NCBI RefSeq assembly: GCF_008831285.2
Contig: NC_045147.1
Coordinates: 12,279,427 to 12,343,426, forward strand
Source of the DNA: Nymphaea colorata
Taxonomy: Eukaryota > Streptophyta > Magnoliopsida > Nymphaeales > Nymphaeaceae
Direction of reading: 5' to 3'
DNA: 64,000 bases
Within the stretch, counting starts at the first letter, position 1; each line of letters starts with the position of its first letter. Made by a program: the position numbers and the translations under genes. This document shows, piece by piece, positions 43,229-54,618 of the stretch. The notes beneath the pieces are model-generated. The model worked only from the letters and a program-made list of their open reading frames with translations, was not told the origin of the DNA and ran no database searches.

Positions 43229-46200
43229 ATCACATTAATTTTAAACACAATCATAAATTAATTAAGAAATCAAGAAGAAAACTGAGAATAGGAACGATTA
43301 ACTGCATGGATGACCCGGAGCAATCAGAGTCTATGGATTATTTGTCCTGTGTATGTGTAATAGCCTTCTATTCTCTTGTGATTCTTTATTCTTTGGTTAA
43401 CAAAAAAGACATAACTTATTGTTAGGTCTGTTTTCGGAAGACATTGATCTTTTGAAAGGATCAATGTAACTACACGGTCAGTATAGAAAGGCCCGTTTGA
43501 TGGGTGTGAAATATCATGTAACACTGAGAAACTTTTTCTGCCCATCAAATTTGAGATGAACAAACTTATTGTTAGGTCTGTTTTCGGAAACTTCTTTTCA
43601 GAAATTTCATCTCACCCAAAGGGATGGAAAAAAAAAATTGCAAGACGAAAAAAATAAGCATTGGCATCAAAGCAGTTCTTAATCGCCAACTGTTTTTCAT
43701 CTTTCATTCCTATCAAACTGAGAAATTTATTTCTTGAAATATAAACTCTTCTTGAAATATAAACTCAAGTCCGACAAAAACACAAAAGGTTTTTGAAAAA
43801 CTAGGTTTTGTTTTCATTTCTTCAATTCCTAAAACAAGATTTTGAAAATTTCTTGATTCCTGAAGAAATTCCACCCAAAACTTGGATGTGGTGATCGGTG
43901 ATTGCACCTGTCAACGTTGATGGTGCTTATGCGGCAAACAAACAATAGCTGGTTGAGCAGGGGAGAAGGGAATGGGGGAAATGTCGGCCCTATAAATAAA
44001 AATGTCGGCCGACTCCTAAAGAAAATGGTTGAGTGTCCTCTTCACGCTCGTTAGTGTGCATTTTCAATTTAATTCTCATGAATCCAACGCAACAATCAAC
44101 CGAAAAGTAAAATGAGACGTGTCGTCTTTAGAACGTCAGATGGGACTTATCATAGCCCACATGAGAGTGCCATGCCATGTGGCCACTTTTCAATTATTTC
44201 TTAAATTTTAGATTACTTTATTTTTATTTAAATTTTCAAATATAATTTGGCCAATCACATCATCCCACAAAACAAAAATTCTTAATGACTGTTTAGATGT
44301 AACATAAAACCACGTTTTGTCTCAACAAAACCTGTTTTGAACGGCATTAAAATTGAGTTTTGCAAAAAGCTGACACCTGGTTTTCTTGTTTTTAAACCAA
44401 GTTTTTACTTATCATCCAAACCACGTTTTCACAAAACCAAGCTTTTCCCTTGATATTTCTTTCCCAGTTAACAGGTCAATAGCATATGAGGACGCGACAG
44501 CAGGTCTCCCACCTAAGGCCATGAGGTTCGGGAATGAAATTTGAGAGGAAGAAACGAAATTTATTCTGGCCCCATTTTCTAAGGTTATATGTTCTTGTTA
44601 AGTTGAGGAAACAAAAACGAAGAACAGCTTTGCTTCAAATCGGACTAATGGAGTTTGCATTTGATCTCGCTCCTGCATCTTCTTGCTATGCTTCTTCGGC
44701 TTCCTTCTCTTCCCGAGGAAGACTAACCGCAGGCTGCCGCCAGGACCAGTCGGTCTTCCCTTTCTGGGTTCTCTGCTGGAGCTCGGCAACAAGGTCAATG
44801 AATCTCTGTATTCGCTGTCTAAAATATACGGGCCTCTCATGACCATACGCCTCGGGATGAAGACGGTCATTGTCGTCTCGTCCGCCAAGATGGCCGAGGA
44901 GGTTCTGCACAAGCACGACCGAGCCTTCTCCGGCCGAAGCGTGGCGGAGGCCGCGAAAGCGCTGGACCACTACAAGCACTCGATGCCGTGGCTCCCCGCC
45001 GGCCCGAGGTGGCGAGAGCTGAGGCGCGCCTGCAACACGGAGGTTTTCGCCTCCAAGCGGCTCGACGCCTTGCGAGGCCTACGCGAGAAGAAGGTTGAGG
45101 AACTCCTCCAGCACGTCCGGGCGGCCTCTGCGGACGGCTGCGCCGTCCACATCGGCCGGTGCGCGTTCGTCACCGCCCTGAACATCGTGTCGAACACCTT
45201 CTTCTCGAAGGACGTGGCCAATCTTGAGCGCGGGGTGGCGGGGCAGGAGTTGAAGGATCTGGTGTGGGGCATCATGGAGATGGCCGGGCGGCCGAACCTC
45301 GCCGACTTCTTCCCGCCGCTCCGTCTGGTGGATCCTCAGGGCGTGCGGCGAGCCATGACGGGTTACTTCCAGCGGATGCACGAGCTGTTCGACGCGATGA
45401 TCGATGAGCGCTTGCAGGCTTACGCTGCGGCTTCTTCTGTGCGGACTGACGACTTCTTAGACGTCCTGCTACGGCTGGGTGGGGAGCCAGGGTCTCAGTA
45501 CACCGTGGACGTGCTCAAGAGCTTATTACTGGTCTGTTTCTTTGCCCTTTTCTATCTTTCACATGCACACATAATGCCCCTGAAACAACACAGCTTGTTT
45601 CCTTTTTCACGTAGCTAATGCAAACGTTGGACGAAAGACGGGCAGAACAGACTGGACGCGAAACGGGAGGTATAAAATAGCAACCCGTTTCGCGTACCTT
45701 CCGTTTCGCTCTGTTCTGAGTTCGTCCTCTCTCTCTCTCTTGCAATCGTACCTGGGAGGCTGGGACTCTCCCTCTCACTCACCCTCTGACAAGGGTCGTT
45801 TTCCGGCGACGAGAAGAACGTTGCCCGATTCACCATATCGATCAATTTTCAGTAAGTCATGTTTCCTCGTTTTCCTTTCTATCGAGATACCATTCACTTC
45901 TGATTTTTCGGCCAAAAGCAATCGGATTCCGGTTGGATTTCCCAACCAAGTGTGGAATCTGGTTCCTCAGCTCCTAACCTGCTGATCCAAACCATAACCC
46001 TTCGATTTAGGCATTTCTCTAATTTTGGATGAATTTCCCTACGCTTTCCAGTAATCAAACGTAATGCTGGATGCCCAACCATTAAACAATGTTTGGGTAG
46101 CTAATGACTAAAATGCTTTGGACGTTAAAAAGCCCAAACCTAAAGTTGGGCATCGGTTCAGGCTGGGCTGGGGCTCAAGAAAACTAGGCTTTGGCATGGC

Positions 46201-46814
46201 TGAAGCCCTTGCTAATGGCTCAAGCCCTGCCCAAGTAGTTATTGAGCTGGGCCCAACCATCAACTTTATGTATGTGAGTAGTTATTGAGCTGGGTCCAAC
46301 CATCAACTTTATGTCTGTGAGGTACCTAGTTTGATTGATACTTATTTTTGAAACCCTTAACATCTTATATTTTAATATTTCAGAAAACATTTACAACTCG
46401 TCAAGAGTTTCTAAAAGGGTCATCTGCAACATATGAAAAGTTTCTGAGTCATCGGCAATGTGCTAAGAGCAAAAAGATGAATTGATACCTATGGGTGCTA
46501 TTCTTCTAAACTACACATGATGGCAGCAGGTGTTGTTCTTGACTTGAAAGGGGTAACTTAAGTTCACCTAAGTTTCAATACAACTTTAGGGGGAGGGAAG
46601 CCTCTTACTTAAGGCGGCAGGTTCCCTCCCATTCACCCAAACATTATAGAGCCACATGTGCTGCCTGTGGTCAACTAGAACATCCATAGGACTCTATTAC
46701 TGACTTGGTGCCAACCCCAGTTCTTTATTTTATCCTTATATTAGAAATTGACAAAGATCCATAAAAGAGTAAGACTTACAGTCTCATAGGAATGATAAGA
46801 AACTCTTTCTATAG

Positions 46815-46963
46815 TTACATATGGGCTGGTGTGGGCAGTTGCAGACACGCACCCTTCAATGTTTTTTTTTTTTTTTTTTTTTTTCACATGAACGTCTTTA
46901 AATATTTGCTTTGTTATACATAAAAGTGTCTCTCAAAAAAAAAAATCTAGCTCCACCACTCTT
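46815..46963. mobile_element. Small TIR element remnant in the copy D intron
   Basis: Ends AGTTACATATGGGCTGG and CTAGCTCCACCACT resemble the GTGGCGGAGC family. It includes a poly-T run. Absent from the copy E intron. Confidence 0.5.
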
Positions 46964-47097
46964 TAAAGAGGTCAAATAATCGAATGTGGAATTTAACTTT
47001 CTTTAGGTCGAGTTTAAGAAATGAATCCACCGAGTCCGCATCCTTGATTCCTCCTATCCTCAGCAGCTGTGAACATGTTCAATCCCCTGTCCTTTAC

Positions 47098-47272
47098 CTT
47101 CAATAGCCAAAATTTTGGTGCCCAATATATATTTGTATCTGTCCTGAAATTTCCAGTTGCTTCATCATAAACTGGCCATCCAACATCATCTTCAATAGCA
47201 CTAGTGTAGTCCCATTTCATGACCCCTTTGCACGCATATGATCGTTTTAAGTGAGGTGACACAGTCCACAAC
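47098..47272 (-). pseudogene. Exon-like fragment of an unrecognised gene in the copy D intron
   Basis: On the minus strand a 58-codon open stretch (WTVSPHLKRSYACKGVMKWD ... IYWAPKFWLLK) is bounded by AACAG on its 5' side and GTAAAG on its 3' side, like an internal exon. The frame stays open 27 more codons past the donor, to 47014. The composition is protein-like, with many Trp, Tyr and Asp and no low complexity. It lies in a 2-kb block absent from the copy E intron and in the opposite orientation to the P450, so it arrived by insertion. I do not recognise the family. Confidence 0.5.
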
Positions 47273-48803
47273 CTGTTAAAGAGTTCAATTATCGTGTTGC
47301 GTGGTTCATATTACATCAGTCATCCTCATATGCCGAAGAAAGCAAGCACACAAGGAAACATGCTAACGAGTACATGCACCGTTCAACCGTAACGAGTACA
47401 ATTTTTAGACCTAAAAGAATTCTATGAAACACCCTCCTTAATTTCCATTCACCCTATTCGCTTAATGCGATCATTGAAATATAAACTTGGATTGCCATTC
47501 AATGTAGTTAGCACATTAATCCTGTGTTTGGTTAAGGTGAAATATACGCATCTATCTCATAAGAACCTTGAAGGATTTCCTAGTACAGGTTTCACAGTGA
47601 TCAGTTTTAGACAACTCATTGTCTTCCAGCGTATAGCAATTTTTTATCAGATTTTAGTAAGAAGTGGAACATATTCATGAAACACTAGAACTGTTGTCCC
47701 TTAGCCTTTAAGGATCATTCAACACTAAGGTCACTTTGTAAGTATATCATGAATCTATCCCTAAAGAATAAAGCTGGTTTATGAAATATTGATTCTAGTG
47801 TCTCATGAAAATGTCTTAATTTTGTATGACAATCATAAAGTGTCGTATGACAATCATAAAGTGTAGCTGCTACCAAACTACCCCTACTATACAAGAGTTG
47901 CAAGCACATGATGTGCACTTTTCTATCCTCATGATGTGTTACTCTCCCCTTCACTTTCTTCTCAGTTGGCAATCGCCATAACCAATGAGATGCTCATAAT
48001 TTAGAAAATATATATGAGCACCTCCATACATTCATCTCAATTGTCTTGTTTTCTTAACACATTGCATATGGGGATTTTAAGCTGAAAAAACTTAAAGTAA
48101 AAGAAGATATTAAATATTTACAACTTCTTGCAAAGTTATATTGCACATGTTTAATTCTTTAATTATGTAATTACATATTCGATTAAATGAACAGGACATG
48201 TTTGTTGCCGGCAGCGACACAACCTCCTCCACCATCGAATGGGCGATGGCTGAACTACTTCACCACCCAGGAAAGATGGCTGCTCTCCGGTCCGAGCTTA
48301 AAAAATTCATCGGCGATGGCCGCCCTGTGGAAGCGGCCGACATCCGGCAACTGGCTTACCTCGACGCAGTCGTGAAGGAGACGCTAAGATTGCACCCGCC
48401 GCTTCCTCTTCTCTTACCACACAGAACAGAAGAAACGGTCGAGCTATGCGGCCACACCATTCCGGGCGGCACTGAGACGATCGTCAACGCATGGGCGATC
48501 GGACGGGATCCCGAGGTATGGGAAGACCCCGTGTCGTTTTCGCCGGAGAGGTTCGTCGGATCGGGCACAAACTACAAGGGTCGGGATTTCAAGTTCATTC
48601 CCTTCGGAGCAGGCCGGAGGATCTGCATCGGCCTTCCTCTGGTGCAGAGAGTTGTTCCTTTGGTTGTGGCTTCTCTCGTCCACTGCTTTTCGTGGAAGCT
48701 TCCTGACGGCATGGCGCCCGAACAACTTGATATGGACGACATGTTTGGCCTCACATTGAAGAAACGCGTGCCCTTGAAGGTTGTTCCTGCACTGAACTTC
48801 TGA

Positions 48804-49070
48804 CGACTGCTCAGTATGAGAGAGCACTGTCGTAGGATTAGATAAAAGCTCTTTTCCTTCTTAATTCACTTATGGTTGTGTACATACTTTATCTATCGAC
48901 GCGTCTGGTTATGCATCTAAACTGAAGCAAATGTATTTGCATCTTTAATTATCTGCTATTAAAGTCTAGTCTACTAGCTCGTAAGGTGACAATCCAAACT
49001 TTCCCTTCTTCCTTTTGTTCTTAGGGTTCAGAGCTGCAATGGTACATGTTGAATTTCCTTTTGTCCTTAG
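48804..49070. other. 3' flank of P450 copy D
   Basis: Short 3' UTR-like sequence with no gene. A block AGGGTTCAGAGCTGCAATGG (49023-49042) recurs in near-identical form at 49672-49691, on the other side of the next element. Confidence 0.6.
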
Positions 49071-49670
49071 GGGTGCGTTTGATGCACAGGTTGAAATCAA
49101 AATTTTCGGAAAAAATCATACAGACAGGTAAAATTTCACCCGCCCGACAAAAACTGCATCAAACGGGGTGAAATTCACCCTATTTTTTGCAAAAAGGAGC
49201 GGGTTTGACGAAACACCAACCCCTCACAGCTCACCCTCGCAGCTCGCCTTCTCACCGTCGCACCAGCTTCTCACCGTCGCACCAGCTTCTCATCGTCGCA
49301 CCAGCTCTCACCGTCCCACCAGCTTCTCACCGTAGCACCAGCTCTCACCGTCGCCTTAGACTACTCGAATTTGACTCAAATTTGGGGCATCCAATCCTGA
49401 GAATGTTGGCTTGCTGGTGACCAAATTTGGTGATTTTTGGAGACTTTTACGATTTTATACAAATTTTGGAGTGAATCTCCCTCAATGAGGTTAAATTTTT
49501 TTTGCATTTAACAAATGTACATTGTGAAATTTACCACGTTAATTTTTTTTTGTGCATCAAACATGACCTCAAATCGAAAGAGGATTAAATTTGATCCTGA
49601 AATTTTTTTCAGAAAAATTTGTCAAGAAAATTTACCACATTAAATTCTTCCATGTGCATCAAACGCACTC
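49071..49670. mobile_element. Harbinger-like MITE, 600 bp
   Basis: Inverted ends GGGTGCGTTTGATGCACA and, on the minus strand, GAGTGCGTTTGATGCACA, flanked by TAG on both sides (49068-49070 and 49671-49673). The three-base duplication and the CGTTTGATG core match the 6295-9421 element, so it is probably PIF/Harbinger-derived. No transposase. A GC-rich minisatellite sits inside. Confidence 0.85.
49240..49345. repeat. Minisatellite TCTCACCGTCGCACCAGCT
   Basis: About six imperfect units of roughly 18-20 bases inside the MITE. The ORF across it is a repeat translation. Confidence 0.9.
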
Positions 49671-50737
49671 TAGGGTTCAAAGCTGCAATGGTGTTGAATT
49701 GTTGAGTGTAGCCAGGTTTCGAATGGAGATGCATGCGCCTTCAATTTATATATATGGCATGAAGTTTTTCTTCATTCTTATCCCAATATGAATTCAACTT
49801 CAAATCTATGAACATTCGGGAAAAGAAGATAATAAAAAAAAGTATATATATCTGAATTGAAAAATGATTCATTGATTTCCCTATGAATCCGGCCCCACTT
49901 TGGAATTGTTTTACTTTATTATAAATGATAGTAAATGATAGCTAGTACGTGGCAATTTGATGACAATTATATATAAACACAATGTATGTGCTGTTAAAAT
50001 TTTATATTGCAGAGCTTAAAAGTTTTTTGGAGTAAATCAGAGGTTCACAAAAATTTTATTCATATTGCAGAATTTATTTTTTTATTGATGCAGTAATAAA
50101 AAAAATGCATAAAATAGGATTCTGAAATTTTGTGAAGTTTATATAATAACAATAAGATAGTAATTAAATTATGTGATCGAAACAGTCTTAGGTCATTGGC
50201 TGAATTAAAGGCTTGCTGGATCTAACTATAAACCCAACATACCAATTAACGAGCAAGGATTAGGTGTACACTTCTGGAACTAGCTCTGGCTCTATACTAA
50301 CTCGGCCCGGACCTATCAAGGTCGGGCTGGGTCAAGTCATTCCCAATCTTAACCCAGTCGGCCACGTGGTGTAGCCTTCGTGAGCATGGTTATGAGCCAG
50401 TTTAAGTTTTTGGAATGTGTCAAACTTCAATAGAAGGTGTTTGTTTGGTTGAAATAGTTTAAATGAACAACTTCAACAAGACCTGTTGGTTTCGAGTCTT
50501 GTTCTTTGTCCTTGCTTAGATTAGGTAACCTATGGAGAATACATAGAACTAAATATATATCCGAGCTTAAAACTTCTAGGTATTTACTACTGAATACCTT
50601 TTTAGTTTTTTTTTTCACCTTTCATTTATCCGATTTGTTTGATTTCATGGAATTTTTGTTCCGGATACTGAAAAGTTAATAGGCAAAAAATTTCTCCCAC
50701 TATTAAAGTTCCACAACATTAATGTCGATTATAACAT
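49671..50737. other. Intergenic AT-rich region
   Basis: No gene. The right part (from about 50570) matches sequence upstream of copy D (42000-42190). Confidence 0.6.
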
Positions 50738-51331
50738 CTTGTTTGGATGGAGGGAAAGTGAATGATTGAACAATCAATCCTTTATTTGGTTGATTAATTA
50801 AAAAGAAAGGAAATGAAAGGAAAATAAAGAATTTGTTTGGTTGTAAAGGAAGGGAAATTAAAGGGAAGGAATGGAAAATTACTCTAATGTAAATTCAATC
50901 TTGGGAATGAAAGAAAAAATCTATCTTTTTCTATCATATGTACCCTTAAACTTGTGTGCCTCTTTCTTTCTCCCCTGCCACGAGTCAAGACTCCAACAAG
51001 TGTGGTTTGTCTCTTTCTTCCTTCCTGTCACTACTTGAGACTTGGATGGTAATCTTCCTCGTTCAGAGCATACCGACCAAGTCATCATCACCGCCGTTGG
51101 ATAGTGGGTTGCCGCTATTCATTGTGTTTCCTATATACCTCTAGAATTAAATGTTAAGCATATATTGTAAAATAATATAAATTATATCCTTTCATTTCAT
51201 TTTTATCCAAACAAACTTTATAATCATGGTTTTCCTTTCATTTCTTTTCTCATTCTCTTTCCATCACTTTCTTTTCTTTTACTATCAACTCATTCCTTTC
51301 CTTTCATTTCCTTTCCTTCCATCTAAACAAA
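50738..51331. mobile_element. MITE with TTGTTTGGATGGAGGGAAAG ends
   Basis: About 590 bp. The left end TTGTTTGGATGGAGGGAAAG and the inverted right end TTGTTTAGATGGAAGGAAAG agree at 18 of 20. The middle is AT- and GGAAAG-rich. It interrupts sequence that is continuous upstream of copy D, so it inserted after the D/E duplication. I could not read a clear target duplication. Confidence 0.75.
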
Positions 51332-51844
51332 ACGTGAAGTTGAACAACACTGTAAAAAAGTTTCGTTTTATTCGGCAGCTGACGCTTTCTACCAAATGTG
51401 AACTAAAAGTTCTACATGTTCAATTCAAATGGGCCCCTTTATGTCATACGGCAAAATAAAAATACCATTGACAAAAACATCACAAGATGAGAACGACGGT
51501 TTGATGGAAACAAATTAAATCATCGAGGAAGAAAAGTCGGCTGATGTTATTATCTCCGTAGTTTTGTTTTCTTCGTTATTGATGAGAAATCTTTTTATTT
51601 GAAAGGATCAATATAAGTTACACGATTAGTATACAAAAGAAATTCAGTTGATTCCGTGATTGCACGCTTAGTTAAATATTATACAATTTGACGTCCAGAG
51701 CATAGTATAGCTGGCAACATTAAAATTGCCAACTAATATGTTTTTATTATTTTTTATACTTTAACTTTTTTAAATATAATTTAACCAATCACAGGCTGAG
51801 TCGCTTGTCCCACAAGACAAAAAAATCTTTCAACGAACCAAAAA

Positions 51845-51850
51845 CACGTG
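51845..51850. promoter_or_regulatory. G-box (CACGTG) upstream of P450 copy E
   Basis: AACACGTGACGACGCGAC lies 186 bases before the copy E start. The duplicate position upstream of copy D reads CATATGAGGACGCGAC, so the G-box core is not shared. It sits in otherwise well conserved promoter sequence. Confidence 0.45.
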
Positions 51851-52035
51851 ACGACGCGACAGCGGATGTCTCACCGAGCGCCATGAGGTTCGGGAAAGAA
51901 ATTTGAGAGAGCGCTTGAGAAGGAAGAAACGTAATTTATTCTGGCCCCATTTTCAAAGTATCTTTTCTTGTTAACTTGAGGAAACAAAAAAGAAGAACAA
52001 CTTTTATAAACAAAGCCAAGCTTCAAATCGGACTA

Positions 52036-54202
52036 ATGGAGTTTGCATTTGATCTCCTTCTTTGCTCCTGCATCTTCTTGCTATGCTTCTTCGGCTTCCT
52101 TTTTTTCCCAAGGAAGACTAATCGCCGGCTGCCGCCAGGACCAGTCGGTCTTCCCTTTCTGGGTTCTCTGCTGGAGCTCGGCAACAAGGTCAATGAATCT
52201 CTGTACTCGCTGTCTAAAATATACGGGCCTCTCATGACCATACGCCTCGGGATGAAGACGGTCATTGTCGTCTCGTCGGCCAAGGTGGCCGAGGAGGTTC
52301 TGCACAAGCACGACCGAGACTTCTCCGGCCGAAGCGTGGGAGAGGCCGCGAAAACGCTGGACCACTACAAGCACTCGATGGCGTGGCTCCCCGCCGGCCC
52401 GAGGTGGCGAGAGCTGAGGCGCTTCTGCAACACGGAGGTTTTCTCCTCCAAGCGGCTCGACGCCTTGCGAGGCCTACGCGAGAAGAAGGTTGAAGAACTC
52501 CTCCAGCACGTCCAGGCAGCCTCTGCCGACGGCTGCGCAGTCGACATCGGCCGGTGCGCGTTGGTCACCGCCCTGAACATCGTGTCGAACACCTTCTTCT
52601 CGAAGGACGTAGCCAATCTGGAGCACGGGGTGGCGGCGCAGGAGTTGAAGGACCTGGTGGGGGGCATCATGGAGACGGCCGGGCGGCCGAACCTCGCCGA
52701 CTTCTTCCCGCCGCTCCGTCTGGTGGATCCTCAGGGCGTGCGGCGAGCCATGACGGGTTTCTTCCAGCGGATGCACGAGCTGTTCGACGCGATGATCGAG
52801 GAGCGCTTGCAGGCTTACGCTGCGGCTTCTTCTGTGCGGACTGACGACTTCTTAGACGTCCTGCTACAGCTGGGTGGGAAGCCTGGGTCTGAGTACACCA
52901 TGGACGTGCTCAAGAGCTTATTCATGGTCTGTTTCTTTGCCTTTTTCTATCTTTTCACATGCGCACACGCACACACATATGAGATGGAATCTATTCTAGG
53001 TCGTTTGAATTCCCTGGAACAACACATCCGGTTTCGTTTTTCACGTAGCTAATGCAAACGCGAACGCAAGATTGGCAGAACAGACTGGAACAGCATCGAA
53101 CGGACGGAAGTGCCGGCCCTCTCTCTCGTGCAATCGTACCTGCGACTCTAGATTCCTCTCTTTCAGTCTAGTCTTTCATATAACGGTGACGTTGTTGAGG
53201 TAGCTTGTCTTTTTTCCCCCTATCGTGTAACGATCACGTCGTTGAGATAGCGAATCTTGAACAAACTTAATGTTGGATGCCCAACCATTAAACAATGTTT
53301 CGGTGGTTAGATGACGAAAATAAGTGGACATTAAATTAAAGGTGATAAATCTAAAAAGGTGGTAAAGTACTTTCAATAAAGATAAAGAAGTCCCTCACTA
53401 CTTTTTTCAAAAAGATGAAAACGACACTACCTTTTTTTTTTATAAAAGACCTTAAACTGAAAAAACTTAAAAAGTAAAAAAAGATATCAACAATGTACAA
53501 CTTCTTGCAAAGTTATACTACACATGTTTAATTCTTTAACTATGTAATTACATTGATTTGAAAGGTCTCTCTCACATTCGATTAAATGAGCAGGACATGT
53601 TTGTTGCCGGCAGCGACACAACCTCCTCCACCATCGAATGGGCGATGGCTGAACTACTTCACCACCCAGGAAAGATGGCTGCTCTCCGGTCCGAGCTTAA
53701 AAAATTCATCGGCGACGGCCGCCCTGTGGAAGAGGCCGACATCCCGCAGCTGGCTTACCTCGATGCAGTGGTAAAGGAGACGCTGAGATTGCACCCGCCG
53801 CTTCCTCTTCTCTTACCACACGAATCAGAAGACACAGTCGAGCTTTGCGGCTACACCATTCCGGGCGGCACTCAGACGATCGTCAATGCATGGGCGATCG
53901 GACGGGATCCCCAGGCATGGGAAGACCCCGTGTCATTTTCACCGGAGAGGTTCGTCGGATCGGAAATAAACTACAAGGGTCGGGATTTCAAGTTCATTCC
54001 CTTCGGAGCAGGCCGGAGGATTTGCGTCGGCCTTCCTCTGGCAAAGAGAGTTGTTCCATTTGTTGTGGCTTCTCTCGTCCACCGCTTTTCATGGAAGCTT
54101 CCTGATGGGATGACACCCGAACAACTTGATATGGACGACATGTTTGGCCTCATATTGAAGAAACGCGTGCCCTTGAAGGTTGTTCCTGCACTGAACTTTT
54201 GA
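52036..54202 (+). CDS. CYP76-type cytochrome P450, copy E (intact)
   Basis: Exon 1 is 52036-52926 (297 codons), the intron 52927-53593 (GTCTGT...GCAG, phase 0), exon 2 53594-54202 (202 codons plus TGA): 499 aa. The start ATG was chosen because it opens the signal-anchor (residues 5-24), as in copy D. Motifs: PPGP (33-36), WRELRRFC, I-helix AGSDTTS (302-308), KETLR (358-362), PERF (414-417) and FGAGRRICVG (434-443, Cys441). The NLADFFPPLRLVDPQG block supports CYP76. It is distinct from the B/C type and nearly identical to copy D, so D/E is the youngest duplication. A microsomal monooxygenase needing P450 reductase; the substrate is probably a terpenoid but unproven. The donor GTCTGT is a weak splice site, shared with D. 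Confidence 0.96.
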
Positions 54203-54319
54203 CGGCTGCTTAATGGGAAATGTCTGAATTTCTACTGTCAAATGGAATACTTGATTATGAAAAATAGTGAATGGTTTGGCTGTAACTTGTGATTGGAGGG
54301 ATGCGAGTGACAATTTGGT

Positions 54320-54618
54320 GACGACTATAAACAAAATGTATGTATTATTGAAGTTTTATATTTAATAGGAGTCATATCAGATTATAAAATTGTAAGCAGG
54401 TTTCTCGAACCTATATACAATCTACTAACGATGGCAAGATTCTCAATGAGACACTGATTGCATCAGATTAACGACTATAAGTAAAATATATGTGTTATTG
54501 AAATTTTATATTTAATTGGAGTTATATCAGATTATAAATTATGAGTAAGTTTCACGAACCTATATACAATCTACTAACGATGACAAGATTGTCAATGAGA
54601 CACTGATTGAAGCAGACT
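54320..54618. repeat. Tandem duplication, two units of about 150 bp
   Basis: The first unit starts ACGACTATAAACAAAATGTA and the second ACGACTATAAGTAAAATATA. Both end near CAATGAGACACTGATTG. Adjacent head-to-tail copies, with scattered changes, in the 3' flank of copy E. Confidence 0.92.

Larger units (their letters stand above)
41661..44647. repeat. 5' region of P450 copy D, duplicated upstream of copy E
   Basis: Blocks here match the region upstream of copy E: 42050-42180 with 50610-50735, 42280-42420 with 51410-51490, 42600-42660 with 51500-51580, 43440-43500 with 51600-51640, and 44490-44647 with 51845-52035. The order is the same, interrupted by different inserts. A 43-bp tandem duplication sits at about 42312-42393. 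No gene is present. Confidence 0.8.
44648..48803 (+). pseudogene. CYP76-type P450 copy D, N-terminal frameshift
   Basis: Exon 1 is 44648-45531, the intron 45532-48194 (GTCTGT...ACAG, phase 0), exon 2 48195-48803. It is very close to copy E, with PPGP, WRELRR, AGSDTTSSTIEW, KETLR, PERF and FGAGRRICIG all intact. However, after the start codon GATCTC runs straight into GCTCCTGC, where copy E has seven extra bases (CTTCTTT). The ATG at 44648 therefore leaves the P450 frame after MEFAFDL and stops near 44840; the P450 frame upstream ends at a TGA (44662-44664), and its first in-frame Met is beyond the anchor and PPGP hinge (about 44839). Probably a very recent pseudogene. The intron is four times longer than that of E because of insertions. 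Confidence 0.9.

Noticed and set aside
42002-44646. A gene in the duplicated region upstream of copies D and E
   Set aside because: Conservation there is non-coding and collinear with flanking duplication; frames are not conserved between the two copies.
44688-44690. ATG that might serve as a new start for P450 copy D
   Set aside because: It is not in the P450 frame; it gives a dozen codons and a stop.
44686-45381. Antisense ORFs over P450 copy D and the matching ones over copy E
   Set aside because: Shadows of the P450 coding frame, with no domain of their own.
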